This document shows positions 1-10,999 of a DNA stretch of 64,000 nt, piece by piece. Source of the stretch: Pseudomonadota bacterium (lineage in GTDB: Bacteria; Pseudomonadota; Gammaproteobacteria; Burkholderiales; JABEVD01); the NCBI GenBank assembly GCA_021848825.1, contig JAJZTQ010000006.1:20310-84309 (forward strand), written 5' to 3'. The notes below the pieces were generated by a model that ran no database searches, had not been told where the DNA came from, and was given only the letters and a program-made list of their open reading frames with translations. Numbering within the stretch: the stretch's first letter is position 1; the number at the start of each line of letters is the position of its first letter. The translations under genes were made by a program, and so were the position numbers.

Positions 1-464
1 CTGTGGGGAAAGCTGTTCAATATGCCGTGAAATCCGGCCAGATAGGTGAGGTTCCGGCTCGTGCAGTTCCTCGGATAATCCACGTCGTAGAGGGTGTCTA
101 TCCAGGGCTTGACGGGCATCTTGTGGCTCCTCTGGCCGAAAAAGGCTTCAAGAAGCGGCCTGTCGAAATCCCTGCCGTTGTGGGCAACGATGTAATCGGC
201 CTTCTCCATGAGATCCTTGACCGGATGGATCACCCGGATGTCCGGTTTCGATCCGTGGCGCTTCAAAAGCGCGTCGGTGATCCCGGTGTATTCGGAAGCT
301 TCCGCAGAGACAGGCCTTTCGTTGTCGAGGAGGACAGAGAAGATCTCGACAGGCTGGGAGAAATCCGTGTCCCACAGCACCATCCCGATTTCGATGATGA
401 AGTTCGAGGCGGAGGTCGAGTTGAATTCGCCGCCAGTTTCCAGGTCGATGCCGAGCAGAAGCAT
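1..464 (-). CDS. DEDD-family 3'-5' exonuclease (DnaQ/oligoribonuclease-like), 3' end cut by window edge
   Basis: The reading frame starts at the ATG at 464 (minus) and runs off the left edge, giving about 154 residues. It begins MLLLGIDLETGG, the DxE Exo I motif of RNase H-fold exonucleases, and carries HNGRDFD, an Exo II-like Nx3D motif, at about residue 100. Exo III lies in the missing C-terminus or beyond. The fold removes nucleotides from 3' ends of DNA or RNA using two metal ions. A purine-rich stretch (GGAAAAGGAACGG) precedes the start. It is divergent from the P-type ATPase gene. The substrate cannot be assigned; it could be a DnaQ-like proofreading relative or a standalone nuclease. 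Confidence 0.75.
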   Translation of the reverse strand, partial: MLLLGIDLETGGEFNSTSASNFIIEIGMVLWDTDFSQPVEIFSVLLDNERPVSAEASEYTGITDALLKRHGSKPDIRVIHPVKDLMEKADYIVAHNGRDFDRPLLEAFFGQRSHKMPVKPWIDTLYDVDYPRNCTSRNLTYLAGFHGILNSFPH

Positions 465-547
465 ATCCGTTCCTTTTCCCGGAATTGTATACTGAAACTT
501 CGTGCCTTTCCCTGCAATCGTGTAATATTTCCATGCCGGCCGAAAGG

Positions 548-577
548 TTGCTTGGAAGCCCTGCTATTTGTTATAAA
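548..577 (+). promoter_or_regulatory. Sigma-70-like promoter ending just before the P-type ATPase start
   Basis: TTGCTT at 548-553 and TATAAA at 572-577 are separated by 18 bp. The expected transcription start (about 6-7 bp past the -10) falls at or within a base or two of the ATG at 583, which would make the mRNA leaderless. No Shine-Dalgarno sequence is visible before that ATG. This is inferred from the sequence only. Confidence 0.4.
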
Positions 578-582
578 GCCTG

Positions 583-2997
583 ATGCAAAACATTTCGGAA
601 ATTTCGACAGCCGCGGAACAGGGGCTGACTTATGAAGAGGTCGCGCAAAGGATCCGCGAAGGAAAGGTCAACAAGGTCAAGCGGGCGACATCCAGGCCGA
701 TTTCAGGCATTCTGAGCAGCAATATCGTCACGCTTTTCAACGGCGTCCTGGCAAGTTCGATCGCAGCGCTCCTCGTCATCCATTCCTACAGCGACGCCTT
801 CTTCCTGTCCATCGTCACATTGGGCAACATGCTGGTCGGGATTGCCGGTGAATTGCGGGCGAAATGGGCGCTCGACCGGATTGCATTGCTTCGCAGGAAG
901 ACTGCGGTGGCGATCAGGGAGAAAATGGAGCAGGAAATCAGGAGCGAAGACGTCGTGCTGGACGACCTGATCGCGTTTTCTCCCGGAGACCAGATCGTCG
1001 CGGACGGGATGATGGTTTCATCTTCGGAAGTATTCATGGACGAATCCCTGCTCACCGGGGAAGCCCGCCCAGTTGCGAAGAAAGCGGGGAGCGAGGTGTT
1101 TTCCGGAAGCTATTGCGTCAGGGGTTCCGGGAAATATGTTGCCAAAGGCGTCGGCGCCGCTTCCCGGGTCAGCCAGATTTCGGAGCAGGCGAAGCAATAC
1201 AGGGAAATGCGCTCGCCGCTTCAGCATGACGTCAATTCCATCATCCAGGTTTTGACTGCAGTGATGGTGCTTTTCGTGCTGCTGCTCCTGCTTGCGAATT
1301 TCATCAAGCAGGTCTCCATCGCTTCCAATATCCTTTCCATCGTGACCGTCATCAAGTCGCTCGTCCCGGAAGGGCTGGTGCTGATCCTGACGCTTGCTTT
1401 CGCGCTCGGGGCATTGCGTGCCGCAAAGAGACATGTGCTGGTCCAGCGGCTTGCTGCAATCGAATCGATGAGCCATATCACCACGCTTTGCCTGGACAAG
1501 ACGGGGACGTTAGGCACGAATCGTCTGAATTTCGAGGAACTCGTTTTCCTCAGCCAGGCTTACGAGGAAACCGTCAGAAGAATAAGGCTTTACATATCGG
1601 CAGTCAGGGAAAAGAATCAGACGATTCGTGCCATAGAGGCGAATTATCCGGGCATCCCCGCGGAATTGCTGGATGAGCTTCCCTTCTCTTCCGAACAGAA
1701 AATGAGCGCTGTCAGGGTGAGGGGCGACGGTGCCGAAATATCCCTCTGGCTGGGCGCGCCTGAAGTGCTTTGTGGCGACAAACTGACGGCATTGCAGCAG
1801 TCGATGCTGACGGGTTTCAGGCAAAAAGGTTTTCGCGTGCTGGCATTTTGCAGCACCAGGGATCCCCTTCCCGAAAGAGGCGGGCTCGTCCTGCAGGCAT
1901 TCATCGTGCTCCGCGACGAATTGAGACAGGATGTCACGGCAGCGGTCGAATTCTATGAATCGCGAAATGTCAGGCTGAAGATTCTGTCAGGTGATCATCC
2001 GGAAACCGTGGCGGCCCTTGCGAAGGAAGCGGGGATCTCGGTCCATGGCGACCTCATGAATGGGACGGAGTTGCCGGAATTCGGAACGGCTGAATTCAGG
2101 GACATCATTGCAAGGGGACAGTTTTTCGGGCGTCTCGACCCCCAGCAGAAGATGCAGATCGTGAAATGCCTCCAGGATTCGGGCGAATTCGTCGGCATGG
2201 TCGGAGACGGCATCAACGACATCCTGGCGCTCAAGCAGGCCGACATCGGGGTCGCCATGAATACAGGCGCTGCTGCAGCGCGCGACGTCTCGGACATCGT
2301 GCTCCTGAAGGATGCATTCACCTACCTGCCTGCCGCATCCATAGAGGGGGACAGGATCATCTACAACATCAAGCGCGTATCCCGACTTTTTCTGACGAAG
2401 AACATCTATACTTTGTTTTTCATCCTTTTTTCGGGGTTCGTCGGGCTCGAATTTCCGTTGAGCCCGCGCTATATCACCTGGATAGACCTGCTCACCATCG
2501 GCATTCCGACGACGATCCTGACTTTCATGACGCCCGTTTTCCGTCGCCAGTCTGTCGAGCACTTCCTTTACGATACGACCAAATTCGCCCTCGTAACCGG
2601 GTTCACGATCGCGTTCTTCACGTTGTTCATCTATGTCAATTTCTATTTTCTCGACGGCGGCGAGCGCAATGGAAAGACCGCAGCCGTTTCCTGCATCGTG
2701 CTGATGGGGCTCTATGCCGTCTACCATGTCTCCTCCATGGAAAGAAGCGCTTCTTCAGGCAGGAGGAGATGGGTGGTATGGGGGATACTCGTCGGCGCCG
2801 TCTTAGTTCATGCCGCTTCAGTCTATTTGCCCTTCGTGAACGAGTTCTTCGGGCTGGCGGCATTGCCTCTGGTCTCCTGGCCTTTCATCGTCGGGCTCTC
2901 GGCGCTCGGCATGTGGCTGATCCACAGGCTGCTGCCGCGTGCCGGGATTTCGGAGGGCGGCTCTGCTATACTGTCCGCCGACAGCATGGGTGAATGA
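583..2997 (+). CDS. P-type cation-transporting ATPase, CtpE-like
   Basis: An 804-residue inner-membrane P-type ATPase. The actuator loop TGEA is at about 158-161, the phosphorylation site DKTGT starts at Asp305, and the hinge GDGIND is at about 541-546, so the catalytic core is intact. A VPEGLVLILTLAFALG segment in TM4 and the short soluble N-terminus without metal-binding CxxC domains resemble the CtpE group (calcium transport in mycobacteria) rather than heavy-metal P1B pumps. About ten membrane helices are expected, with six in the C-terminal third. The nucleotide-binding domain (about 310-530) is compact. It is followed after 3 bp by a ClC gene, which suggests co-transcription. No RBS is visible before the ATG. 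Ion specificity is inferred. Confidence 0.85.
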   Translation: MQNISEISTAAEQGLTYEEVAQRIREGKVNKVKRATSRPISGILSSNIVTLFNGVLASSIAALLVIHSYSDAFFLSIVTLGNMLVGIAGELRAKWALDRIALLRRKTAVAIREKMEQEIRSEDVVLDDLIAFSPGDQIVADGMMVSSSEVFMDESLLTGEARPVAKKAGSEVFSGSYCVRGSGKYVAKGVGAASRVSQISEQAKQYREMRSPLQHDVNSIIQVLTAVMVLFVLLLLLANFIKQVSIASNILSIVTVIKSLVPEGLVLILTLAFALGALRAAKRHVLVQRLAAIESMSHITTLCLDKTGTLGTNRLNFEELVFLSQAYEETVRRIRLYISAVREKNQTIRAIEANYPGIPAELLDELPFSSEQKMSAVRVRGDGAEISLWLGAPEVLCGDKLTALQQSMLTGFRQKGFRVLAFCSTRDPLPERGGLVLQAFIVLRDELRQDVTAAVEFYESRNVRLKILSGDHPETVAALAKEAGISVHGDLMNGTELPEFGTAEFRDIIARGQFFGRLDPQQKMQIVKCLQDSGEFVGMVGDGINDILALKQADIGVAMNTGAAAARDVSDIVLLKDAFTYLPAASIEGDRIIYNIKRVSRLFLTKNIYTLFFILFSGFVGLEFPLSPRYITWIDLLTIGIPTTILTFMTPVFRRQSVEHFLYDTTKFALVTGFTIAFFTLFIYVNFYFLDGGERNGKTAAVSCIVLMGLYAVYHVSSMERSASSGRRRWVVWGILVGAVLVHAASVYLPFVNEFFGLAALPLVSWPFIVGLSALGMWLIHRLLPRAGISEGGSAILSADSMGE

Positions 2998-3000
2998 GGC

Positions 3001-4323
3001 ATGCAGAACCGTTTTTATCGCCGCTCCAAATACATCTGGTTATCCACCACGCACTGGAAGCGCAGGCTCATTTTCTGGGGAGGGGCGGTATGCGTCGGGA
3101 CCATCGCCGTGCTTTTCGCGGTGGCGGCGGCCTATGCCAATGCCGTATTCCATGACCTGATCGCGGTTTCCCCCTATCTGCCCCTGATCGTCAGCCCGCT
3201 GGGCCTCGCACTCGTCGTGGCGATCACGAGGAAGTATTTTCCCGGCTCCCAGGGAAGCGGGATTCCCCAGACGATCGCGGCGCTCAAGATTTCGGATGCC
3301 GCTGCCCGTCAATCCGTGCTTTCACTGAAAATCGCGGCAGGCAAGGTGTTCATGCTTGTGCTGGCGCTTCTGTCCGGCGCATCGGCCGGGCGCGAAGGGC
3401 CGACGGTTCAGGTCGGCGCATCCATCATGCATGCCTTGGGCAAATGGGGGTCTTTCTCCAGGGTCGATGCGGAGCGCAGCCTGATTCTGGCCGGCGGCGC
3501 GGCCGGCGTGGCTGCAGCCTTCAATACCCCGCTTGCAGGAATCGTCTTCGCCATCGAAGAGATGAGCCGTTCCTTCGAAGAACGCACCAGCGGCGCAGTG
3601 CTGACCGCCATCATCGTCGCGGGCATGGCCTCCCTTGCCATGCTGGGCAATTACACGTATTTCGGGCATACCAACGATTCGCTGGGATTCAGCCAGGGCT
3701 GGTATTACGTGCTGATCTGCGGCCTGACAGGCGGCATCATGGGCGGCATCTTCAGTCTGACGCTGCTCAATGCCGGCAAGATGCTGCCGGAAAAGGCGGG
3801 GGCCTTCATGAAGGAAAAACCCATTCATTTCGCTGCGCTCTGCGGTCTCGTTCTCGCCTTGATCGGGATTCTTTCAGGAAGTTCGACTTACGGCACGGGC
3901 TATACCGAAGCCAAACATATCCTCGAAGGAACGGCGAACATCCCTCAGGACTACGGCATACTGAAAATGCTTGCCACCATCGTTTCCTATCTGAGCGGCA
4001 TTCCCGGCGGGATATTCGCGCCTTCATTGGCGATAGGCGCGGGTCTCGGCTCCAATCTCACCAGTCTCTTTTCAGATGCCCCTCAAGGCGCAATGGCGAC
4101 GCTGGGCATGGTCGCCTATTTCTCCGGTGCGGTTCAGGCGCCGATCACGGCCTTCGTCATCGTCATGGAGATGACGGACAATCACGAGATGACCATCCCG
4201 CTGATGACGACTTCCGTCATCGCCTATGCCGTCTCACGCATCGTCTGCCCCACCCCGCTCTACAAGACGATGGCGTCCTCGTTCCTTGCCACTGCGAACC
4301 GGAAAGAGCTGGATCATCCCTGA
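3001..4323 (+). CDS. ClC-family chloride channel / Cl-/H+ antiporter
   Basis: A 440-residue polytopic membrane protein with all ClC signatures: GSGIP at about 85-89, GREGP at about 130-134 (gating Glu132), IEEMS containing the internal proton glutamate, and GGIFAPSLAIGAG. Retention of both glutamates favours a proton-coupled antiporter over a passive channel. There is no C-terminal CBS domain, so this is the short bacterial form. It starts 3 bp after the P-type ATPase gene and is followed by a DUF1614 membrane protein, forming a small transport cluster. A role in charge balance or acid tolerance would fit the family but is inference. Confidence 0.92.
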   Translation: MQNRFYRRSKYIWLSTTHWKRRLIFWGGAVCVGTIAVLFAVAAAYANAVFHDLIAVSPYLPLIVSPLGLALVVAITRKYFPGSQGSGIPQTIAALKISDAAARQSVLSLKIAAGKVFMLVLALLSGASAGREGPTVQVGASIMHALGKWGSFSRVDAERSLILAGGAAGVAAAFNTPLAGIVFAIEEMSRSFEERTSGAVLTAIIVAGMASLAMLGNYTYFGHTNDSLGFSQGWYYVLICGLTGGIMGGIFSLTLLNAGKMLPEKAGAFMKEKPIHFAALCGLVLALIGILSGSSTYGTGYTEAKHILEGTANIPQDYGILKMLATIVSYLSGIPGGIFAPSLAIGAGLGSNLTSLFSDAPQGAMATLGMVAYFSGAVQAPITAFVIVMEMTDNHEMTIPLMTTSVIAYAVSRIVCPTPLYKTMASSFLATANRKELDHP

Positions 4324-4357
4324 AAAATGGGATTTAATGGGGGTGAAAGGAGGACTC

Positions 4358-4951
4358 ATGGCTCGCTTCCTGCTGCTCATCGCGGCATTCATGTTTTTCG
4401 TCGCATTCGTCCAGATCGGGATACTGACCGTCGCGTTCGACAAGCTCGGCCTTTCCGCGGATTCCGCCTACCTGCTTTTCCTCACCATCATCGTCGGGAG
4501 CATGATCAATCTTCCGCTTTTCGAGCTGGGGAACGATGAAGATTCGGCGGCCAAGACCAGGATTCTTGTGAATGTGGGGGGATGCGTGGTGCCTGTGGCT
4601 TTCTGTCTTTATCTGATCAACCATCATCCGCTCGATCCGGTCCGCGTCATCGCGGCGGTTTCCGTTGTCACGCTGCTCTCCTGGAAAGTGAGCAGGGGCC
4701 TGCCGGGAATAGGCATAGGCATGCCCGTTTTTCTCGCACCCATCACTGCCGCGGCCGTATCCTACCTGCTCGACGCGAAGCATGCTGCGCCGCTCGCGTA
4801 CATCAGCGGCACGCTCGGCGTCTTGATAGGCTCGGATCTGCTTCACCTGAAGGATCTCAGAAGAATGGGCGCGCCATTCGCTTCGATCGGCGGGGCAGGG
4901 AGCTTCGACGGCATCTTCATCACCGGCATCGTGGCTGTGCTGCTTTCCTGA
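4358..4951 (+). CDS. DUF1614 family membrane protein
   Basis: I place the start at ATG 4358 because a strong Shine-Dalgarno AAAGGAGG ends 4 bp upstream; earlier in-frame ATGs lie inside the ClC gene. The 197-residue product has about six hydrophobic segments and a central GIGIGMPVFLAPITAA motif typical of DUF1614 proteins. The C-terminal part has ISGTLGVLIGSDLLHL and GAGSFDGIFITGI, a glycine/aspartate-rich pattern seen in this family. The biochemical role is unknown. It sits between the ClC gene and an exported protein, probably in the same transcript. Confidence 0.8.
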   Translation: MARFLLLIAAFMFFVAFVQIGILTVAFDKLGLSADSAYLLFLTIIVGSMINLPLFELGNDEDSAAKTRILVNVGGCVVPVAFCLYLINHHPLDPVRVIAAVSVVTLLSWKVSRGLPGIGIGMPVFLAPITAAAVSYLLDAKHAAPLAYISGTLGVLIGSDLLHLKDLRRMGAPFASIGGAGSFDGIFITGIVAVLLS

Positions 4952-4952
4952 A

Positions 4953-5579
4953 ATGATGCCTTTCAGACTATTGCTGTTCTGCCTCGCAATGACTTGGGGA
5001 AGTCATGCGCTTGCAGGCGGATCTTTCTTGGAAAAAGTCGAGGCGATGAAGGCCGCTGGAAGCCTTCCGGGTCTTGCCCGTGACGGGGTCTATCTGCCTC
5101 GCGCCCTGCTTCTCGACGAACTTAGAAAATCTGTCGATTCGGACAGGGTGAAAGTGAAGGATCTGTTGCTCTCTGACGAAAAGGGAACCGTGATTCTGGT
5201 CTCGAAAAGCCGGGTGGACACCGAAATCACCGTTGATTTCAGATTCCTGGATGTGGACTGGCCGAACCGCACGATCTGGATGACCTACAATGAGATGGCG
5301 AAATCTGCAAGCGATACGCTTCTGGGGAGGATACTGGGAACGGTCGCGATTTCCGTTTTCGAGGCCGCATCGGGATCGACCCATGTCGAATCCGCCGTTT
5401 CCGGGAAACCCTATTTCAGGCTCGAAGACAACAGGATAGGAATCATGCTCGACAAAATTCCCTCTCTCGAGAAGCCGCTTGCTGCAAAGGTGGGCCATGT
5501 CAGACTGTTCGATCTCATCGGCATCAGAAGCTTGAAAACGGAGAAGGACAGGATCCATGTTTCGCTGGGACTGGTTTGA
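4953..5579 (+). CDS. Exported protein of unknown function
   Basis: A 208-residue protein starting one base after the stop of the DUF1614 gene. ATG codons at 4953 and 4956 are both possible. The N-terminus (FRLLLFCLAMTWGSHALAGG) is a clear Sec signal peptide with an ALA-like cleavage site near residue 21. The mature part contains a repeated pattern of short basic beta-type segments and a predicted amphipathic region around TLLGRILGTVAISVFEAASG. I recognise no family. Position implies translation coupled to the upstream membrane protein, so a periplasmic partner of the transport cluster is possible but unproven. Confidence 0.7.
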   Translation: MMPFRLLLFCLAMTWGSHALAGGSFLEKVEAMKAAGSLPGLARDGVYLPRALLLDELRKSVDSDRVKVKDLLLSDEKGTVILVSKSRVDTEITVDFRFLDVDWPNRTIWMTYNEMAKSASDTLLGRILGTVAISVFEAASGSTHVESAVSGKPYFRLEDNRIGIMLDKIPSLEKPLAAKVGHVRLFDLIGIRSLKTEKDRIHVSLGLV

Positions 5580-5605
5580 AATTGTCATAGGCACATGGTT
5601 TAATC

Positions 5606-6484
5606 ATGCCCATGGAAATCCAGTTCAAAACCGTCGCGCTGATCGGAAAATACAAGAGCCCTGAAATCGCGGACCCGCTCATCAGACTTGGGGAATTTCT
5701 CAAGAAAAGGGGTATTTCAGTCATCCAGGACAAGCTGACCGCGGACAACGTGAAGGGGAGCGATTTTCCCGCTCTTGCCCTAGATGAAATCGGAAAAAAG
5801 GCCGATCTCGCCATCGTTCTGGGCGGGGACGGCACCATGCTCAATATTGCCAGAACGCTTGCGCCTTACGGCGTTTCCCTGGTCGGCGTGAATCAGGGCA
5901 GGCTCGGGTTCCTCACGGACATTTCGATCGACTCCATGCTCGAAACCATCGGGTCGATGCTGGATGGACAATACATCATTGAAAACAGGAATCTCTTGGA
6001 AGCGTGGGTGGTCAGGAAAGAGCAAAAGCTGTTCAAGGGGCTTGCCTTCAACGATGTCGTCGTCCATCGCGGCATATCGGGGAGCATGATCGAATTCGAG
6101 GTCAGGATCAACGGACTCTTCGTCTATACGCAAAGGTCGGACGGGCTGATCGTCGCCACCCCGACAGGCTCCACGGCCTATGCGCTTTCATCGGGCGGCC
6201 CGATTCTCTATCCTGGGCTGCCGATCATCGCGCTCGTTCCGGTCAACCCCCACACCCTGAGCAACAGGCCGATCGTGATAGGCGGGGATTCCGTCATCGA
6301 AATCATCATGAAGAAAAGCGGGGATTCGAGGGTTCATTTCGACAGTCATTCCCATTTCGACCTCGTCGAGGGCGACTGCGTTTTTGTCCGGCGGTATGAG
6401 AAGACGATCAGGCTGCTCCATCCGCAGGGGCACAATTACTTCCACATGCTGAGGGAAAAACTGCACTGGAGCGAGAGCTTCTGA
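5606..6484 (+). CDS. nadK: NAD kinase
   Basis: A 292-residue ATP-NAD kinase that phosphorylates NAD to NADP in the cytoplasm. The signature GGDGT is at about residues 73-77, followed by GVNQGRLGFLTD and the NAD-site segment TPTGSTAYALSSGGPI. Length and the HTLSNRPIV motif match bacterial NadK. Two in-frame ATGs (5606, 5612) lie close together and neither has a strong RBS; I keep the first. The gene overlaps recN by one base (the A of TGA and ATG), so the two are translationally coupled, a common betaproteobacterial arrangement. Confidence 0.96.
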   Translation: MPMEIQFKTVALIGKYKSPEIADPLIRLGEFLKKRGISVIQDKLTADNVKGSDFPALALDEIGKKADLAIVLGGDGTMLNIARTLAPYGVSLVGVNQGRLGFLTDISIDSMLETIGSMLDGQYIIENRNLLEAWVVRKEQKLFKGLAFNDVVVHRGISGSMIEFEVRINGLFVYTQRSDGLIVATPTGSTAYALSSGGPILYPGLPIIALVPVNPHTLSNRPIVIGGDSVIEIIMKKSGDSRVHFDSHSHFDLVEGDCVFVRRYEKTIRLLHPQGHNYFHMLREKLHWSESF

Positions 6485-8139
6485 TGCTTGAGCGGCTTGA
6501 AATCAGGGATTACGCCATCGTGGAGAAGATCGAGATCGAATTCGATCGAGGATTCACCGTGTTCACCGGGGAAACGGGGGCTGGAAAATCGATTCTCGTC
6601 GATGCGCTCGCACTTGCCCTGGGAGAGCGGGCGGATGCCGTGGTGGTGAGATCAGGGGCGGAGCGCGCCGAAATCGTCGCGGAATTCTCGCTTGAGGCGG
6701 TTCCCGAATTCAATGCCTGGCTTGCCGATAACGATCTCGAAGGCGACGAAGGCCTTTGCCTCTTGAGGCGAGTCGTGGACGCTTCAGGGCGATCAAGGGC
6801 GTATGTCAACGGGCGGGGCGTGACACTGCAGCAGCTCAGGGAGGCGGGGGATTACCTTGTCGACATCCACGGCCAGCATGCTCACCAGTCCCTTCTCAAG
6901 TCCTCCGTGCAGCGCGAAATGCTGGATGCATTCGCAGGGGCCGAGAATCTTGCAAAAGAAGTCTCCAGGGCTTATTCGGCCTGGATGTCCCTGAGCCATG
7001 CCGTGCGCCAGTTCGAGGAAGGCAGCGCCGAAATGGAAGCTGAGCGCGATTCGCTTTCATGGCAGGTCAACGAGCTTTCCCGCCTCGATTTCAGCCTTGA
7101 GGGCTGGAAGGAAACGCTCAACGAGCAGAGCAGGCTTTCTCATGCTGCAAGCCTGATAGAAGGCGCGAATTATGCGCTCGATGCGCTGATCGAATCCGAT
7201 GACGACTGCCTCTCCAGGCTCGCTTCCATCGATTCTCGCCTGCTTTCGCTTGAAGGTTTCGACCCGGGAATTGCTTCCATCAGGCCGTACATCGATGCCG
7301 CTCAAATCCAGCTGGGTGAAGCAGCACATGCCCTGAAGCATTATGTGGAGAGGCTGGATCTCGATCCCCAGCAGCTGCAGTTTCTGGATGCGAGGATCGA
7401 TGCGGTTCATACGATCTCGCGCAAATACCGCATTCGGCCGGAAGAAATTCCGGGGCTGCTGGAGAAGGCGAAATCGCGCCTTGTGGACCTCGAACAATCG
7501 GGAGACATAGGGAAGATGCGGGAGGAAGAGGCGAAGGCGCGAAAAATCTATGCCGATCTCGCCGAAAAATTGAGCCGCGAGAGGAGGAAGGCAGCGGAAA
7601 CCCTGTCTGTTGGCGTGACCGAATCGATGCAGCAGCTTTCCATGAAGGGCGGATCGTTCGATGTTTCGCTCGAACGAACAGGGGGAGGCGATGCGCACGG
7701 GTTTGAGAAGGTGGAATTCCTCGTCTCCGCCAATCCCGGCATGCCGCCGAGGCCTTTGTCGAAAGTCGCCTCGGGCGGAGAGCTCTCGAGGATCAGCCTC
7801 GCAATCCAGGTGATGGCGAGCCGCGCGCAGAAAGTGCCTTCCCTGATATTCGACGAAGTGGATGTCGGGATAGGGGGCGGGGTTGCCGAAATCGTCGGGA
7901 GGCTCCTCGCCAAGTTGGGGAAAGACAGGCAGGTATTGTGCGTGACCCATCTTCCTCAGGTGGCCGCCCAGGCGGACTGGCAGTTTTCGGTTTACAAGGA
8001 GGGGGGCAGAAGCAGGATCGAGCTACTAGACGAGACGGGCAGGATAGACGAGATTGCGAGAATGCTGGGCGGGCTGGAGATCACCGATACATCGAGACGG
8101 CATGCAAGGGAGATGCTCAGCTCTTGTACGGACAGTTAG
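6484..8139 (+). CDS. recN: DNA repair protein RecN
   Basis: A 551-residue SMC-like ATPase in double-strand break repair. The Walker A motif GETGAGKS is at 29-36, a long central coiled coil spans roughly 150-370, and the ABC signature ([15 protein letters not shown]) and Walker B ([16 protein letters not shown]) are in the C-terminal third. Both head halves are present, so the protein looks complete. It overlaps nadK by one base and its last 23 bases overlap the 3' end of the convergent fur gene. No LexA box was identified. Confidence 0.97.
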   Translation: MLERLEIRDYAIVEKIEIEFDRGFTVFTGETGAGKSILVDALALALGERADAVVVRSGAERAEIVAEFSLEAVPEFNAWLADNDLEGDEGLCLLRRVVDASGRSRAYVNGRGVTLQQLREAGDYLVDIHGQHAHQSLLKSSVQREMLDAFAGAENLAKEVSRAYSAWMSLSHAVRQFEEGSAEMEAERDSLSWQVNELSRLDFSLEGWKETLNEQSRLSHAASLIEGANYALDALIESDDDCLSRLASIDSRLLSLEGFDPGIASIRPYIDAAQIQLGEAAHALKHYVERLDLDPQQLQFLDARIDAVHTISRKYRIRPEEIPGLLEKAKSRLVDLEQSGDIGKMREEEAKARKIYADLAEKLSRERRKAAETLSVGVTESMQQLSMKGGSFDVSLERTGGGDAHGFEKVEFLVSANPGMPPRPLSKVASGGELSRISLAIQVMASRAQKVPSLIFDEVDVGIGGGVAEIVGRLLAKLGKDRQVLCVTHLPQVAAQADWQFSVYKEGGRSRIELLDETGRIDEIARMLGGLEITDTSRRHAREMLSSCTDS

Positions 8140-8542
8140 GCTTGACGCAGTCGGCATAAAGATAGAGGGAATGGTCGTTGATGACGAATCCCTTTTCCTT
8201 GGCGATCTTGGCCTGCCTTTTTTCGATTTCCTGGTCGTAGAATTCCTCCACCCTTCCGCATTGCAGGCAGACGATGTGGTCGTGATGGCCGCCCTTGTTG
8301 AGCTCGTACACGGCCTTGCCGCCTTCGAAATGGTGGCGGACCAAAAGACCTGCCTGTTCGAACTGGGTCAGCACCCTGTATACGGTCGCAAGGCCCGTAT
8401 CCATTCCTTCGCTGATCAAGAGCTTGTAGACGTCCTCGGCGGTAAGGTGATGGGCGGGATTGTGTTCGAACAGATCGAGTATCTTGATTCTGGGAAGCGT
8501 CGCCTTGAGTCCGATGTTCTTGAGGTCATTTGCGTTGCTCAT
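8117..8542 (-). CDS. fur: Ferric uptake regulator Fur
   Basis: A 141-residue Fur repressor that binds Fe2+ and represses iron-uptake genes. I chose ATG 8542 because the product then begins [18 protein letters not shown], as in other Fur proteins; a longer frame extends upstream into the bamE region and is unlikely. The N-terminal winged helix includes [17 protein letters not shown], and the dimerisation domain has the metal motif [18 protein letters not shown] plus a C-terminal CVKPNCP pair. It shares a 67-bp divergent promoter region with bamE. Its 3' end overlaps recN by 23 bp. Confidence 0.96.
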   Translation of the reverse strand: MSNANDLKNIGLKATLPRIKILDLFEHNPAHHLTAEDVYKLLISEGMDTGLATVYRVLTQFEQAGLLVRHHFEGGKAVYELNKGGHHDHIVCLQCGRVEEFYDQEIEKRQAKIAKEKGFVINDHSLYLYADCVKPNCPYKS

Positions 8543-8609
8543 GATGCCCTTATGCCAGGTTGGGGATTTTCCTGTATGATATAGCGTTTCCCAGCCTTTT
8601 GAAACCGTT

Positions 8610-9783
<1,174 letters not shown>

Positions 9784-9798
9784 TTGCCCGTTTGATAG

Positions 9799-9804
9799 TA
9801 TAAT
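9799..9804 (+). promoter_or_regulatory. -10 element (TATAAT) upstream of carA
   Basis: A perfect TATAAT lies 66 bp before the carA start in the only sizeable gap between dapB and carA. The matching -35 region (TTCGTT at 9776-9781, 17-bp spacer) is weak. It suggests that carAB has its own promoter. No PyrR- or PurR-type site was recognised in the 87-bp gap. Confidence 0.45.
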
Positions 9805-9870
9805 AATCGTCTATACGGTTCGGGGGTTCGGCCCTCCATCATCCAATACCCAGCATCCTAGGAGTCTCAA

Positions 9871-10998
9871 GTGCCACAGACTGCAATTCTTGCGCTCGCA
9901 GATGGCACAATCTTTCGCGGCACATCCATCGGGGCGCAAGGCGCATGCGTCGGGGAGATTGTATTCAATACGTCGATGACAGGCTATCAGGAGATCCTGA
10001 CCGACCCTTCCTACTGCAGACAGATCGTCACCCTGACCTATCCCCATATCGGCAATACCGGCGTCAATCCGGAAGACGTCGAGTCGGTAGGGATCTATGC
10101 ATCCGGACTCGTGATCCGCGACCTTCCTCTTGCCTCCTCCAGCTGGCGCGAGAAAGAGGGGCTTTCGGCATACCTGAGGAAAAATGAAATCGTTTCGATT
10201 TCGGATATCGATACCCGGAAGCTGACCCGAATCCTGAGGGAGAAGGGGGCGCAGGGCGCCTGCATCATGGCAGGAGGCGCGGACGAGAAAAAGGCCGTCG
10301 AAATGGCGCGCGAATTTCCGGGCCTTTCTGGAATGGATCTTGCGAAAGTCGTGTCCTGCAAGACGCCCTATGAATGGGAGGAATGCGAATGGACCCTGGA
10401 TTCGGGATACAGCAAGCTCGATAACCCGAAATATCATGTCGTTGCATTCGACTATGGTGTGAAGTTCAACATACTGAGGAAGCTCGCAAGCCGCGGATGC
10501 AAAGTGACCGTCATGCCGGCCGAGGCGTCCGCCGAGGAAGTGCTGAAGCTGAATCCTGACGGCGTCTTTCTTTCCAACGGGCCTGGCGACCCCGAGCCAT
10601 GCGACTATGCGATTGCCGCTATCAGGCAGCTTCTGGAAAAGAGGATCCCGATATTCGGCATCTGTCTCGGCCATCAGCTTCTCGGACTTGCAGTTGGCGC
10701 AAAAACACTCAAAATGAAATTCGGACATCATGGGGCAAATCATCCTGTCCAGGACCTCGAGACCGGGCGCGTGGTGATATCCAGCCAGAACCATGGTTTC
10801 GCCGTGGATGCCTCGACCCTGCCTGAAAATGCGAAGGTCACCCATGTCTCCCTTTTCGACGGCAGTCTTCAGGGCTTTTCGCTCACCGACAGGCCTGCAT
10901 TCTGCTTCCAGGGGCACCCTGAGGCGAGCCCCGGGCCGCATGACGTCGATTATCTTTTCGACAGGTTCCTGTCACAGATGGAAGGATTGAAATCCTGA
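9871..10998 (+). CDS. carA: Carbamoyl-phosphate synthase small subunit (glutaminase)
   Basis: A 375-residue glutamine amidotransferase subunit that releases ammonia from glutamine for CarB. The start is a GTG preceded by TAGGAG at 9859-9864. The N-terminal small-chain domain starts with [16 protein letters not shown]. The C-terminal class I glutaminase has [11 protein letters not shown] with nucleophile Cys265 and [11 protein letters not shown] with the catalytic His and Glu. It lies one base upstream of carB. Confidence 0.97.
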   Translation: MPQTAILALADGTIFRGTSIGAQGACVGEIVFNTSMTGYQEILTDPSYCRQIVTLTYPHIGNTGVNPEDVESVGIYASGLVIRDLPLASSSWREKEGLSAYLRKNEIVSISDIDTRKLTRILREKGAQGACIMAGGADEKKAVEMAREFPGLSGMDLAKVVSCKTPYEWEECEWTLDSGYSKLDNPKYHVVAFDYGVKFNILRKLASRGCKVTVMPAEASAEEVLKLNPDGVFLSNGPGDPEPCDYAIAAIRQLLEKRIPIFGICLGHQLLGLAVGAKTLKMKFGHHGANHPVQDLETGRVVISSQNHGFAVDASTLPENAKVTHVSLFDGSLQGFSLTDRPAFCFQGHPEASPGPHDVDYLFDRFLSQMEGLKS

Positions 10999-10999
10999 T

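Noticed and set aside
3-635. Plus-strand open frame over the truncated exonuclease
   Set aside because: The minus strand shows DLETGG and HNGRDFD exonuclease motifs; the plus frame has none.
9811-10941. Long minus-strand open frame opposite carA
   Set aside because: It has no RBS or family motif, and carA on the plus strand is unambiguous. High GC codon bias makes long antisense frames common here.
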